A stretch of DNA of 64,000 nucleotides from Polynucleobacter sp. (GTDB lineage Bacteria; Pseudomonadota; Gammaproteobacteria; Burkholderiales; Burkholderiaceae): contig JAHEBW010000046.1 in assembly GCA_024642065.1 (NCBI GenBank), positions 1 to 64,000 on the forward strand, read 5' to 3'. Under the pieces are notes generated by a model that had not been told where the DNA came from, searched no databases, and saw only the letters and a program-made list of their open reading frames with translations. The translations under genes and the position numbers were made by a program. The number at the start of each line of letters is the position of its first letter. Position 1 is the first letter of the stretch. This document shows, in pieces, positions 1 to 9,653 of the stretch.

Positions 1-27
1 CATATTTTCAGTCTAGAATATTAGACT

Positions 28-780
28 GTGATTACTTATGAATACCCTTTCAACGAGCTAGTTCGAAGCCTGCTTCGACTTGAGTATCTATTTGATCGCT
101 TTCATTACCACGTTGAAAAAGATGACGCGAGAGATATGCACCAAGCTATCTCTATCATTTTTGATTTAGGGGAAATCACAGCAAGAGCAGATTTGAAATC
201 AAGTTTAATGAAAGAACTTGATCGCCAAAAACATAGCCTTGAATTACTCAAGAATCAAAAAGGAGTTGATCAAGGTCTTCTTGATAGCACTCTGCATGAC
301 ATGAATGTTATTTGGCAAAAAATTAACAACACAATTGGAAAACCTAACTCACTCATCACTGATAGTGAATGGTTAAATGCTATTCGCACACGCTTAAGCG
401 TTCCTGGCGGTACAAGTCCAATTGACTTGCCTTCATACCATGCATGGCAATTTATTCCAGCTGAAACAAGAAGAGCTTCTCTTAAGTCATATATGGCACC
501 TCTAGAGCCATGGAGCGAAGCTAGCAGCATGTTCTTACGATTGTTACGTGAATCAGGTCAGGAAGTCGGGATGATGGCCCCTAAGGGCTCTTATCAGCAA
601 ATGCTTTCAGGCAAGACATATCAGTTGATGAGAATACATGTTGAGGATCCAACCATTATTCCTGAAATCAGCGCTAACAAATACATGCTGTGGGCTCGTT
701 TCATGGAATGCGATGGCAATTCAAAACCAAAGGCTATTGCAAAAGACTTTGAATTCAAAATGTCTTTGTGCAACTTTTAA
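28..780 (+). CDS. zapD: Cell division protein ZapD
   Basis: This 250-residue protein matches the ZapD (DUF1342) family, cytoplasmic proteins that bind the FtsZ C-terminal tail and bundle FtsZ filaments at the division site. Recognition rests on the family-like opening (ITYEYPFNE..RSLLRLEYLF), the helical first half and the beta-rich second half, with length as usual for the family. The start is GTG. I see no good Shine-Dalgarno sequence before it, but TAGAAT lies eight bases upstream. FtsZ itself is encoded about 8 kb away on the other strand. The yacG gene often found beside zapD is not present between it and mutT. Confidence 0.9.
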   Translation: MITYEYPFNELVRSLLRLEYLFDRFHYHVEKDDARDMHQAISIIFDLGEITARADLKSSLMKELDRQKHSLELLKNQKGVDQGLLDSTLHDMNVIWQKINNTIGKPNSLITDSEWLNAIRTRLSVPGGTSPIDLPSYHAWQFIPAETRRASLKSYMAPLEPWSEASSMFLRLLRESGQEVGMMAPKGSYQQMLSGKTYQLMRIHVEDPTIIPEISANKYMLWARFMECDGNSKPKAIAKDFEFKMSLCNF

Positions 781-793
781 TTAGCCGCTCTTC

Positions 794-814
794 ATAAGCT
801 CTTGGTGAGCTTAT
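794..814. terminator. Hairpin between convergent zapD and mutT
   Basis: ATAAGCTC and GAGCTTAT form a perfect 8 bp stem around a 5-base loop, overlapping the mutT stop codon. A short A/T-rich stretch follows on the plus strand. It probably serves as a terminator for zapD and possibly both genes, although no strong T-tract is present. Confidence 0.5.
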
Positions 815-1242
815 AAAATTTCTTGTAGTTTTTCTAAAATGGGAACAGTTGCAGGCAAGATAGGCTGCAATTTTGAATTTTCAATATTTGAAATTTCTTT
901 CAAATCTAACCAAGCTATAGCTTGATTCTCCAAACCTTGTGGTTGGCCATCCCAGGCCTTAACCAAGCAAATATGAAGACGCACATAGGCATGCGGATAA
1001 TCATGTTCGATAGTTAGGAATTCTTTGGCATCCTGAATCCGAACATTAATTTCTTCTTGTAACTCTCGATAGAGAGCGTCAAATAAAGTCTCGCCGCTTT
1101 CAATTTTTCCACCAGGGAATTCCCAATAGCCCGCATACGGTTTACCTTCTGGGCGCTGCCCTAGAAGAATCGACTCATTATCTTTTAGTAAAACGCCAAC
1201 TGCTACTTCAACTACTGGACGGCCTGATGCACTAAGACTCAT
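811..1242 (-). CDS. mutT: MutT-type Nudix hydrolase (8-oxo-dGTP diphosphatase)
   Basis: The predicted role is hydrolysis of 8-oxo-dGTP, removing an oxidised nucleotide before it causes A:T to C:G transversions. The Nudix box is clear (GGKIESGET...RELQEE), but the usual Gly near its end is Asn. I place the start at the ATG at 1242 because it overlaps the stop of the upstream ATPase gene in the form TAATG. The longer open frame back to 1323 would run through that gene. The resulting 143 residues fit the family. It is probably the last gene of an argJ-ATPase-mutT operon. Confidence 0.88.
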   Translation of the reverse strand: MSLSASGRPVVEVAVGVLLKDNESILLGQRPEGKPYAGYWEFPGGKIESGETLFDALYRELQEEINVRIQDAKEFLTIEHDYPHAYVRLHICLVKAWDGQPQGLENQAIAWLDLKEISNIENSKLQPILPATVPILEKLQEIL

Positions 1243-2111
1243 TAGTCGTCCTGCTGACCAGCCCAATGACGTGCAAATTGCCAAGCAACACGGCCTGAGC
1301 GCGAGCCCCGCTCTAATGCCCAAATTAATGCCTCAGGTCTAGCTGCATCAATTTGAGCGGCTGGCAAGCCAAAATGGCTTAACCAATGGGCAACCATATC
1401 TAAATATTCATCTTGCTTAGGTGGATAAAAAGAAATCCACAAGCCAAAGCGCTCTGATAAAGAAATTTTTTCTTCTACTACTTCACCCGGATGAATCTCA
1501 CCATCTGATGTATGTCTATATGACTCATTGTCTGTCATGTATTCCGGCAATAAGTGACGACGATTCGATGTGGCATAAATCAAAATATTGTCGACTTGCG
1601 CAGCGATAGAACCATCCAACGCAGACTTTAATGATTTATATCCAGACTCACCATCTTCAAAAGATAGGTCATCACAAAAGATCACAAAACGCTCAGGTCT
1701 TACAGCCAATATTTCTGTTAGGTCACCTAAGTCAGTTAAATGTTCTTTATCAACCTCTACAAGCCTGAGACCTTTTGAAGAAAATTCATTCAAACAAGCT
1801 TTAATCAGCGAAGACTTACCTGTTCCTCTTGCACCAGTTAATAAAACATTATTCGCCGGTTTGCCATCAACAAAGTGTTTGGTATTTTTATAGATTTGAT
1901 CTTTTTGGCGATCAATATGCTGAAGGTCAGAAAAAGAAATATTAGACGTATGCTTCACCGCCTGTAAGTAACCCATCTTACCGAGGAGGGTGTCTTTACG
2001 CTTCCAACGAAATGCGACTGCTGATTTCCAATCCGCTTCTGTAAGCGGTTGAGGCATCCATTCATCTAACTTACTTAATAATCGATCAAGACGGTCTAAT
2101 TTATCTGACAT
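1242..2111 (-). CDS. AAA+ ATPase, DUF815 family
   Basis: This is a 289-residue P-loop ATPase of the DUF815 family. It has a Walker A motif GARGTGKS at residues 93-100 and a Walker B-like strand ending in FCDDLSF near residue 150. A TSNRRHL segment follows, as in sensor-1 regions of AAA+ proteins. The cellular role of the family is not established and I do not assign one. It begins two bases after the argJ stop and shares one base with the mutT start, so the three genes are probably co-transcribed. No signal peptide or membrane segment is visible. Confidence 0.9.
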   Translation of the reverse strand: MSDKLDRLDRLLSKLDEWMPQPLTEADWKSAVAFRWKRKDTLLGKMGYLQAVKHTSNISFSDLQHIDRQKDQIYKNTKHFVDGKPANNVLLTGARGTGKSSLIKACLNEFSSKGLRLVEVDKEHLTDLGDLTEILAVRPERFVIFCDDLSFEDGESGYKSLKSALDGSIAAQVDNILIYATSNRRHLLPEYMTDNESYRHTSDGEIHPGEVVEEKISLSERFGLWISFYPPKQDEYLDMVAHWLSHFGLPAAQIDAARPEALIWALERGSRSGRVAWQFARHWAGQQDD

Positions 2112-2113
2112 GA

Positions 2114-3349
2114 TTAAGAACGATAGTCGGCATTAATAGAAACGTACTCATGTGATAAATCACAGGTCCAAATAGTTTGGCTGGATTGACCGCGACCCAA
2201 ATCAGCTCTCACCTTGATTTCTGACTTCTTCATGATGCGCTGACCATCTTCTTCTTTGTATTCAGGATGACGGCCACCATTTTTGGCAACCCATACATCA
2301 TCTAACCACAACTGCACACCGCCAACATCTAAGTCAGCGATACCAGCGTAACCAATCGCAGCAAGAATACGTCCCAAATTAGGATCACTAGCGAAGAAAG
2401 CTGTTTTAACTAATGGAGAGTGCGCAATGGCCTCAGCCACTTGCTTACACTCTTGATCAGATTTGCCACCATCAATTTGAATAGTAATAAATTTGGTAGC
2501 GCCTTCACCATCCCGCACAATCATTTGTGCCAGACTTTGGCTAATCTCAATCAAAGCTTGGCGGAAGGCCTGATAGCTTGCTCCTGAACTTGGTATCTCA
2601 ACACCTGCAGCACCAGTTGCCATCACAATAAATGAATCATTTGTTGATGTATCACCATCAATAGTAATTGCATTAAATGAGAGATCTGCAACTTCTGTTG
2701 TAAGTGCCTGCAATAGATCCTGAGAAACTTTGGCATCTGTTGCAACATAACCCAACATCGTTGCCATATTTGGATGGATCATCCCAGCACCCTTGCTGAT
2801 GCCGGTTAATGTAACTACCTGACCATTAATTTCGATTTTTCTAGAACATGCCTTAGGCTGAGTATCAGTTGTCATGATGGATTCAGCGGCATTGAACCAA
2901 TTATCAGACTCCAAACGACTAATGGCTTGAGGCATTGCTGCAATAATTTTTTGAACCGGCAATGGCTCAAGAATCACACCTGTTGAGAAAGGTAAAACTT
3001 GCTCTCGCTTTAACCCCATCAACTGAGCTAACTCGTCACATGTTTGAATAGCATGCTGATAGCCAGGCTCACCTGTACCAGCATTGGCATTGCCAGTATT
3101 AATAATCAATGCACGAACTTGAAGACCCGCTTTTTTAGTGGCAAGTAAGTGTTCTCTGCATATTTGAACAGGGGCAGCGCAAAAACGATTTTTCGTAAAT
3201 ACGCCAGCAACACTAGATCCCTCAGCTAACTCCAAAACCAATACATCTTTACGGCCTGGTTTTTTAATACCCGCCTCAGCATGGCCAAGACGCAGTCCCT
3301 TAATAGGTAATAAATCTGAGGCAACTGGCAAAGGAGAATTCACTGACAT
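2114..3349 (-). CDS. argJ: Bifunctional glutamate N-acetyltransferase / N-acetylglutamate synthase
   Basis: ArgJ transfers acetyl from N-acetylornithine to glutamate in the cyclic arginine pathway, and bifunctional forms also use acetyl-CoA. The 411-residue protein contains the self-cleavage site in PNMATML; the catalytic Thr would be residue 197, which becomes the N-terminus of the beta chain. The KGAGMIHPN segment before it and TTDTQPKA further upstream are typical. From sequence alone I cannot separate mono- from bifunctional activity. It lies downstream of secA on the same strand, 62 bases away with a hairpin between, and leads into the ATPase and mutT genes. Confidence 0.95.
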   Translation of the reverse strand: MSVNSPLPVASDLLPIKGLRLGHAEAGIKKPGRKDVLVLELAEGSSVAGVFTKNRFCAAPVQICREHLLATKKAGLQVRALIINTGNANAGTGEPGYQHAIQTCDELAQLMGLKREQVLPFSTGVILEPLPVQKIIAAMPQAISRLESDNWFNAAESIMTTDTQPKACSRKIEINGQVVTLTGISKGAGMIHPNMATMLGYVATDAKVSQDLLQALTTEVADLSFNAITIDGDTSTNDSFIVMATGAAGVEIPSSGASYQAFRQALIEISQSLAQMIVRDGEGATKFITIQIDGGKSDQECKQVAEAIAHSPLVKTAFFASDPNLGRILAAIGYAGIADLDVGGVQLWLDDVWVAKNGGRHPEYKEEDGQRIMKKSEIKVRADLGRGQSSQTIWTCDLSHEYVSINADYRS

Positions 3350-3389
3350 ATCAACACTCTCTCATAAATCGATAGAAACGAAGTTAACT

Positions 3390-3417
3390 AGTTAATCAGA
3401 TTTTCAAATGATTAACT
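3390..3417 (-). terminator. Hairpin at the secA 3' end
   Basis: AGTTAATCA and TGATTAACT make a perfect 9 bp stem with a 10-base loop that includes the secA stop codon region. There is no U-tract after it on the minus strand. It may attenuate transcription or stabilise the mRNA end rather than terminate fully. Confidence 0.35.
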
Positions 3418-6150
3418 GAGCTGACCGTGACATTGCTTGTACTTCTTACCACTACCGCATGGGCAAGGATCATTACGACCAACCTTTGGCCCTTCTTGAA
3501 CAGGTGCTTGAGATGGTGCTTGTTCAGCAGAATCATCAGAATTCGCATGTTGATACTGCACATCTTTCAAGTCACTTAAATCTTCTTGCATAGACTCAGA
3601 TGCTTGAGCTAACTCCTCAGGAGTTTGGATTTTGACCAACATAATTGTTCTGGTCACATCCAACTTCACCACATCTAAGAATCGAGCAAATAACTCAAAG
3701 GCTTCTCGGCGATATTCTTGTTTTGGATCTTTTTGAGCATAGCCTCTTAAATGAATGCCTTGGCGGAGATGATCGAGCGCAGCTAAATGCTCTCTCCAAT
3801 GCGAATCAAGACTATACAAAGTAACAGAACGTTCAAAATTAGCAAATGATTCACGGCCAGTCATATCTACTTTTGCTTGATAGGCTGCAGCACTTACTTC
3901 TAATATTTTTGTTAATAAATCTTCAGGCTCTATTGATTCTTCTGCATCAATCAAAGCTTGAATATTTATGGAGAGACTCCATTCATTTTCAAGAACTTGT
4001 TGCAAGCCAGCAATGTCCCATTGCTCAACAACTGACTCAGGGGCGACATATTCTGAGAAAAGATCTGAGAAGCAAGCTGTTCTCAAGTTATCAATTAACT
4101 CGCCAACATCTTTAGTTTCTAATACTTCATTACGCAAACGATAAACTTCTTTACGTTGATCATTCGCAACGTCGTCATACTGTAAAAGCTGTTTACGAAT
4201 ATCAAAGTTACGGGCTTCTACTTTACGCTGGGCAGATTCAATGGAACGAGTGACCATACCTGCTTCAATAGGCTCGCCCTCAGGCATCTTTAAGCGATCC
4301 ATAATGGACTTCAATCGCTCACCAGCGAAGATGCGAAGTAATGCATCGTCTAGTGACAAATAGAATCTTGATGAACCTGGATCACCTTGACGAGCAGCAC
4401 GACCCCTTAACTGGTTATCAACACGCCTACTTTCATGACGCTCCGTACCAATGATATGTAAACCACCTGCACTAACAACATGATCATGTAGACCTTGCCA
4501 TTCATCATGCAATTGTTGGATACGAGTCTTTTTATCTGCTTCAGCTAGTGATGCATCCGCCTGTATTAAAGCAGCCTGCTTCTCAACATTACCGCCCAAA
4601 ACGATGTCAGTACCACGACCCGCCATATTAGTAGCAATGGTAATCATTTTTGGTCTACCAGCCTGCGCGATGATTTCCGCTTCTTTTGCGTGCTGCTTAG
4701 CGTTCAAAACCTGGTGAGGTAATTTCGCTTTATCTAATAAGGATGAAATAAGCTCTGAATTTTCGATCGATGTGGTACCAACCAATACTGGCTGACCACG
4801 CTCATAACAAGCCTGTACATCTTTAATGACAGCGTTGTAACGCTCCATAGATGTTTTATAGATTTGATCTTGTTTGTCAATTCGAGCGTTGATTCTATTT
4901 GGCGGAATGATGACAGTTTCAAGGCCGTAAATTTCTTGGAACTCATAGGCTTCTGTATCAGCAGTACCGGTCATACCACCCAACTTGCCGTACATACGGA
5001 AGTAGTTCTGAAAAGTAATCGTTGCTAATGTGCGATTCTCATGCTGAATCGCTACGCCTTCTTTAGCCTCAACAGCTTGATGCAAACCGTCAGACCAACG
5101 ACGTCCATTCATCAAACGTCCTGTGAATTCATCAACAATAATCACTTCACCATTTTGAACAACATAGTGCTGATCTTTATTGAACAAAGTGTGCGCTCTT
5201 AGAGCTGCGTACACATGGTGCATTAATGTGATGTTTTGAGGGGCATATAAAGATTCGCCCTCTTTAATCAAACCCAACTTAGCTAAAGCAGCTTCCGCTT
5301 TTTCATGACCTGATTCAGTCAAGAAAACTTGATGTGATTTTTCATCAACGATGTAATCACCAGGAGTAATGACACCTGTTCCATCAGCCTTCTCTTCACC
5401 AATTTGGCGGGATAAATACTGAGGTAAGGCATTCATCGTCACATAAACATCTGTGTGGTCTTCTGCCTGTCCTGAAATGATCAAAGGCGTACGAGCCTCG
5501 TCAATCAAAATAGAGTCAACTTCGTCAACGATCGCATAAGCCAAACCGCGCTGTACGCGCTGACCTAGATCTTGAACCATGTTGTCACGCAAATAATCAA
5601 AACCAAATTCGTTATTTGTGCCGTATGTGATATCTGATGCGTAAGCTTTTTGTTTTGCGTCGTGCTCCATATTTGACAGGTTGATACCAACAGTCAAACC
5701 AAGGAAGTTGTATAGCTTAGCCATCCACTCAGCGTCACGCTGAGCCAAGTAATCATTCACTGTGACCACGTGAACACCTTGACCACCCAAAGCGTTTAGA
5801 TAAACCGGTAGAGTTGCTGTGAGGGTCTTACCTTCACCAGTACGCATTTCTGCAATTTTGCCTTGGTGAAGAGCTAAACCACCCACCATTTGAACGTCAA
5901 AGTGACGCATACCCATGACACGCTTACTAGCTTCACGAACTACGGCGAAGGCTTCCGGCAAAATATCGTCCAAACTTTGACCAGCAGCCAATTTTGACTT
6001 GAATTCTGCAGTTTTTGCTTGCAATGCGGCATCGTCCAAAGATGCAATACTCTGCTCCAGAGCATTAATCTGAGCGACAATGCGCTTATATTGTTTTAAG
6101 AGCCGATCATTTCGGCTGCCAAATATTTTCTTAAGAAGACCAGTAACCAT
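3412..6150 (-). CDS. secA: Preprotein translocase ATPase SecA
   Basis: SecA is the motor that pushes preproteins through SecYEG. The 912 residues have the full family layout: an N-terminal start of the GSRNDR type, a Walker A motif MRTGEGKT at 102-109, a DEVD motif at 209-212, the preprotein-crosslinking and helical scaffold regions, and a C-terminal zinc-binding tail [14 protein letters not shown] that contacts SecB and phospholipid. The start is fixed by family alignment. Its ATG overlaps the divergent dciA ATG, so its promoter must lie within dciA or upstream. A secM-like leader was not seen. Confidence 0.98.
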   Translation of the reverse strand: MVTGLLKKIFGSRNDRLLKQYKRIVAQINALEQSIASLDDAALQAKTAEFKSKLAAGQSLDDILPEAFAVVREASKRVMGMRHFDVQMVGGLALHQGKIAEMRTGEGKTLTATLPVYLNALGGQGVHVVTVNDYLAQRDAEWMAKLYNFLGLTVGINLSNMEHDAKQKAYASDITYGTNNEFGFDYLRDNMVQDLGQRVQRGLAYAIVDEVDSILIDEARTPLIISGQAEDHTDVYVTMNALPQYLSRQIGEEKADGTGVITPGDYIVDEKSHQVFLTESGHEKAEAALAKLGLIKEGESLYAPQNITLMHHVYAALRAHTLFNKDQHYVVQNGEVIIVDEFTGRLMNGRRWSDGLHQAVEAKEGVAIQHENRTLATITFQNYFRMYGKLGGMTGTADTEAYEFQEIYGLETVIIPPNRINARIDKQDQIYKTSMERYNAVIKDVQACYERGQPVLVGTTSIENSELISSLLDKAKLPHQVLNAKQHAKEAEIIAQAGRPKMITIATNMAGRGTDIVLGGNVEKQAALIQADASLAEADKKTRIQQLHDEWQGLHDHVVSAGGLHIIGTERHESRRVDNQLRGRAARQGDPGSSRFYLSLDDALLRIFAGERLKSIMDRLKMPEGEPIEAGMVTRSIESAQRKVEARNFDIRKQLLQYDDVANDQRKEVYRLRNEVLETKDVGELIDNLRTACFSDLFSEYVAPESVVEQWDIAGLQQVLENEWSLSINIQALIDAEESIEPEDLLTKILEVSAAAYQAKVDMTGRESFANFERSVTLYSLDSHWREHLAALDHLRQGIHLRGYAQKDPKQEYRREAFELFARFLDVVKLDVTRTIMLVKIQTPEELAQASESMQEDLSDLKDVQYQHANSDDSAEQAPSQAPVQEGPKVGRNDPCPCGSGKKYKQCHGQLS

Positions 6151-6667
6151 GACTTTTGCGAGGAAATTTAAGCCTCAAAGTTTAGCACCCAGACGGCCAT
6201 CTGCGAATGCCCGTCCGGCATTGGCTTGCATCGAAGAAAATACCCCTTTAGGACACCTTCTGCAGCAAGCAGAAAATACAGTTCAATTACAAAAGGCTGT
6301 CGCCCTGAGCCTCAATAAAAATGGGCTTGAGATGGCAATACCCCATATTAAAGTTGGTGGCTTTTCTGAAGAAAATGGTCAATTAAAACTATTTGCGCTC
6401 AATTCTGCTGTTGCAACCCGTTTACAGCAAAAATTGCCGTCTATCCTATTTAAGCTCCAAGAACAGGGTTGGCCTGCTCAATCTATTACGATTAAACAGT
6501 CTCCGGGAGGGGTCGGAATCGGCCAGGAAAAGCCAGTTTTACCAGCTAAAACACCCCTCATTTTCAGCGAAAAAGCTCAAAATTCATGGGCAAAACTTCT
6601 TCCAACACTGGAGGAAGGTTCGGCACTGAGATCAGCAGTGGAAAAACTATTAAAAAATATGAAGTGA
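6149..6667 (+). CDS. dciA: DciA-type helicase-associated protein (DUF721)
   Basis: The 172-residue protein belongs to the DUF721/DciA family. DciA is the replicative-helicase loader or operator in most bacteria that lack DnaC. The domain spans about residues 30-120 ([18 protein letters not shown], then a [15 protein letters not shown] segment). I choose the ATG at 6149 rather than the longer frame from 6080, which would run deep into secA. The start codons of dciA and secA share two bases on opposite strands. Position between secA and lpxC is usual for related bacteria. No strong Shine-Dalgarno sequence is seen. Confidence 0.8.
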   Translation: MTFARKFKPQSLAPRRPSANARPALACIEENTPLGHLLQQAENTVQLQKAVALSLNKNGLEMAIPHIKVGGFSEENGQLKLFALNSAVATRLQQKLPSILFKLQEQGWPAQSITIKQSPGGVGIGQEKPVLPAKTPLIFSEKAQNSWAKLLPTLEEGSALRSAVEKLLKNMK

Positions 6668-6695
6668 CTTAAATGATGGCTTTTTTGCCTAATTT

Positions 6696-7610
6696 TTAAG
6701 CAAATAATGGTCTGTCAGTCTGCAAATATGCTTTTGGTGCATCTGCTTCTGAAAAGCTCTTAATTTCATAGGAACTAGGGTCAGCAAACATGGCTCTCAA
6801 AAGGGCATTGTTCATAGCATGACCAGATTTCTCGGCAATATAGGCACCCACAATAGGATGACCGGCTAAATAAAGATCGCCAATCGCATCTAAAATTTTA
6901 TGGCGGACAAACTCATCGTCATAGCGCAACTCTTCGTTATTGAGAATGCGATGCTCATCCAAAACAATTGCATTGTCTAAACTGCCGCCTCGAGCCAAAC
7001 CCATTTCTCTGAGAGCTTCTACTTCATGCGCAAAACCAAATGTTCTTGCTCTTCCAATCTCGCGCGCATAAGTACTATTCGCGAAATCAATAATATGTCT
7101 TTGACCAGTTTTATCAACGGCCGGATGTTTGAAATCAATCGTGAAATCTAGCTTATAGCCGTCAAAAGGTTCTAAACGAGCGAGCTTGCCGTTATCCCGA
7201 ACCTCAACAGGTTTTTTAATAACTATGAATTTTCTTGGAGCATCTTGCTCTTGAAGTCCAGCTGATTCAATCAGAAATAAAAATGAAGCAGCACTACCGT
7301 CCATGATTGGAATTTCTTCACAATCTAATTCAATAATTAAATTATCAATTCCTAAACCAGCACAACCAGACAATAAGTGCTCAACAGTTGAAACTCGAGT
7401 GTCACCGTTTTGCAAAACAGTGGCGAGTCTTGTGTCAGTTACTGAATGGGCTTCCGCTTTAATGCCTTTAGAGCCTTCTAAATCAACCCTTCGAAAGACA
7501 ATTCCAGAATCAATCGGGGCGGGAGATAATTTCAGCGACACCTTGCGGCCAGTATGTAAACCAATACCGACTGTTTTGACTGGCGATGCAATGGTGCGCT
7601 GTTTCAACAT
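6696..7610 (-). CDS. lpxC: UDP-3-O-acyl-N-acetylglucosamine deacetylase
   Basis: LpxC catalyses the committed zinc-dependent deacetylation in lipid A synthesis, in the cytoplasm. All three zinc ligands are visible: His78 (VEHLLSG), His237 and Asp241 ([10 protein letters not shown]). The general base region is present as His264 (SGHAMNN). The length of 304 residues is normal. It lies 18 bases after the peroxiredoxin gene at the downstream end of the division cluster, its common place in proteobacteria. No clear Shine-Dalgarno sequence precedes the ATG. Confidence 0.97.
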   Translation of the reverse strand: MLKQRTIASPVKTVGIGLHTGRKVSLKLSPAPIDSGIVFRRVDLEGSKGIKAEAHSVTDTRLATVLQNGDTRVSTVEHLLSGCAGLGIDNLIIELDCEEIPIMDGSAASFLFLIESAGLQEQDAPRKFIVIKKPVEVRDNGKLARLEPFDGYKLDFTIDFKHPAVDKTGQRHIIDFANSTYAREIGRARTFGFAHEVEALREMGLARGGSLDNAIVLDEHRILNNEELRYDDEFVRHKILDAIGDLYLAGHPIVGAYIAEKSGHAMNNALLRAMFADPSSYEIKSFSEADAPKAYLQTDRPLFA

Positions 7611-7628
7611 ATGATTAATATCTATTAA

Positions 7629-8129
7629 TTAGAGTGCTTTAAGAGCAGAAGCTGCATCACTCACTTCAAATTGGCCAGGACCTTCAACAGCTAAGTGCTT
7701 AACAACACCGTTGTCGATAATCATGACATAACGGTTTGAACGAATACCCAAACCACGTGCAGTTAAATCAAGCTCTAAGCCTAATTTTTTAGTTAATTCA
7801 CCAGAACCATCAGCCATCATACGGACTGTACCATTCACTTTTTGATCTTTACCCCATGCACCCATTACAAATGCATCATTAACTGATAAACACCAAACTT
7901 CATCTACACCTTTGGCTTTAAATTCTGCTGCATGAGCCACATAACCAGGAACGTGCTTAGCAGAACAAGTTGGGGTAAATGCGCCTGGCAAACCAAACAT
8001 AACAATTTTCTTACCAGCTGTTAACTTGCTCACTTCAAAAGCATTCGGGCCGATTGCACAACCCTCAGTAGCAACGTCTAAATATTCGTGAATCGTTGCA
8101 TCAGGTAATTTTTGTCCAACTGTAATCAT
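7629..8129 (-). CDS. Peroxiredoxin, Prx5 family
   Basis: This 166-residue thiol peroxidase of the Prx5 type probably reduces hydrogen peroxide or organic peroxides using glutathione or glutaredoxin. The peroxidatic Cys is residue 55 in PGAFTPTC, and an RSNRYVMIIDNG segment follows near residue 130. I choose the ATG at 8129 because GGAG lies about six bases ahead of it. Two upstream starts (TTG at 8144, ATG at 8141) lack this. It sits between ftsZ and lpxC, a position shared with many betaproteobacteria. Confidence 0.92.
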   Translation of the reverse strand: MITVGQKLPDATIHEYLDVATEGCAIGPNAFEVSKLTAGKKIVMFGLPGAFTPTCSAKHVPGYVAHAAEFKAKGVDEVWCLSVNDAFVMGAWGKDQKVNGTVRMMADGSGELTKKLGLELDLTARGLGIRSNRYVMIIDNGVVKHLAVEGPGQFEVSDAASALKAL

Positions 8130-8169
8130 TTTTGTCTCCATCAATTAAATATTGGTCATAACAAATTAG

Positions 8170-8240
8170 GGCATTTATTAATGCCGAATACTGATGGTAT
8201 CGCATGCGTCGTCATTTCGCAGGAGGCGCGTTACCATCAG
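8170..8240. other. Two stem-loops downstream of ftsZ
   Basis: Two inverted repeats lie in the 160-base gap between ftsZ and the peroxiredoxin gene. CTGATGGTA at 8191-8199 pairs with TACCATCAG at 8232-8240, with an inner TGCG/CGCA pair. GGCATT at 8170-8175 pairs with AATGCC at 8180-8185. There is no convincing U-tract, so they may process or partially terminate the ftsZ transcript. Confidence 0.4.
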
Positions 8241-8289
8241 CATCGTTATGCCATTGTTTTATATATATTTTTACTAATTACTGTAAAAC

Positions 8290-9597
8290 TTAATCAGCTT
8301 GCTTACGCAAAAAGGCAGGGATATCGTAATAATCAGCACCCTTATCCATCATCGCTTGCGCTTCAGGAGAACTATTTGCTCCCAAGCGTGGCTCAACAGA
8401 CGAATCGCGATTGCTACGAAAAACCTTAGGTACATCATATTTACTGTAATCAGCAGCTGAACTCATTGGTGCAACTGATACTGCAGATGCAACTGGAGCT
8501 GCTGCAACACTAGCCATAGCCATTGTTGCAGTTGGGCTTTGTGGTGCAAATGAGCTCAAATCAGCCATTGTTGGCACAGCATCATAAGTTCCTGTTGCTT
8601 GTGTATTACGCCAAATAACTTCAGGCTGCTTTTCTTTGCGCTTGCCACCATTCAAACCAGTAGCAACTACAGTCACGCGCAATGCATCACCTAAGCTCTC
8701 GTCATAAACAGTACCAAAAATAACAGTTGCATCTTCAGCGGCATAACCACGAATAGCACCCATTACTTCACGTGTTTCAGACAACTTGAGTGAACGGCTA
8801 GCAGTGATATTCACCAACACACCGCGCGCACCAGACAAGTCAACACCTTCTAACAATGGCGATGCTACTGCAGCTTCAGCAGCTAAGCGTGCACGATCCA
8901 TACCAGATACTGTTGCAGTACCCATCATGGCTTTACCTTGCTCACTCATCACTGTCTTAACGTCTTCAAAGTCAACGTTAATCAAACCTTGCTCGTTGAT
9001 GATTTCTGCAATACCAGCAACAGCGTTATGCAATACGTCATCTGCACAACCAAATGCCTTATCCATCTCAGCATCTTCACCCATCACTTCAAATAGTTTT
9101 TCATTAAGAACAACGATTAATGAATCAACATAATTTTCAAGTTCATGAGCGCCTGCTTCAGCAACTTTACCGCGCTTAGCACCTTCAAAATCAAATGGTT
9201 TGCTAATCACGCCAACAGTCAAGATACCCATTTCTTTTGCAACTTCAGCAACTACTGGGCCAGCACCTGTACCAGTACCACCACCCATACCAGCAGTGAT
9301 AAATACCATGTGTGCGCCTTGAAGTGCATCTGCAATACGTGCTTTTGCTTCGTGTGCAGAAGCTGCACCTACTTCAGGTTTTGCACCAGCACCAAGACCT
9401 GTTGAACCTAATTGAATATTTAGGCCCGCTTTAGAACGTTGAAGAGCACCTGCATCTGTATTCATGCAAATGAACTCAACACCTTGAACGCCACGGCGAA
9501 TCATGTGTTGCACAGCGTTACCGCCAGCACCACCAACCCCAACCACTTTAATAATGGTTTTACCCGCTGGTTCCGCATCTAACATTTCAAATTCCAT
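8290..9597 (-). CDS. ftsZ: Cell division protein FtsZ
   Basis: FtsZ is the tubulin-like GTPase that forms the division ring. The 435 residues show the N-terminal [10 protein letters not shown] loop, the GTP-binding signature [10 protein letters not shown] near residue 105, and a T7 loop of the NVDFEDVK type. A long Ala/Ser-rich linker follows, then a conserved C-terminal tail ([10 protein letters not shown]) that binds FtsA, ZapD and MinC-type partners. A strong AGGAGGTG Shine-Dalgarno sequence lies just ahead of the ATG, fitting the need for high FtsZ levels late in a long operon. Confidence 0.99.
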   Translation of the reverse strand: MEFEMLDAEPAGKTIIKVVGVGGAGGNAVQHMIRRGVQGVEFICMNTDAGALQRSKAGLNIQLGSTGLGAGAKPEVGAASAHEAKARIADALQGAHMVFITAGMGGGTGTGAGPVVAEVAKEMGILTVGVISKPFDFEGAKRGKVAEAGAHELENYVDSLIVVLNEKLFEVMGEDAEMDKAFGCADDVLHNAVAGIAEIINEQGLINVDFEDVKTVMSEQGKAMMGTATVSGMDRARLAAEAAVASPLLEGVDLSGARGVLVNITASRSLKLSETREVMGAIRGYAAEDATVIFGTVYDESLGDALRVTVVATGLNGGKRKEKQPEVIWRNTQATGTYDAVPTMADLSSFAPQSPTATMAMASVAAAPVASAVSVAPMSSAADYSKYDVPKVFRSNRDSSVEPRLGANSSPEAQAMMDKGADYYDIPAFLRKQAD

Positions 9598-9653
9598 AAC
9601 ACCTCCTATTAACTACAGTTGACGACGACAAAAATAAAACTAAAAATCTTTAC

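Noticed and set aside
8232..8240. The ftsZ-downstream inverted repeat as a member of a dispersed repeat family
   Set aside because: I did not find another copy of CTGATGGTA...TACCATCAG in the window, so a repeat family cannot be supported here.
8786..9405. Rightward open frames (115 and 86 residues) inside ftsZ
   Set aside because: They are antisense to conserved ftsZ sequence and show no domain, Shine-Dalgarno sequence or hydrophobic organisation that would support expression.
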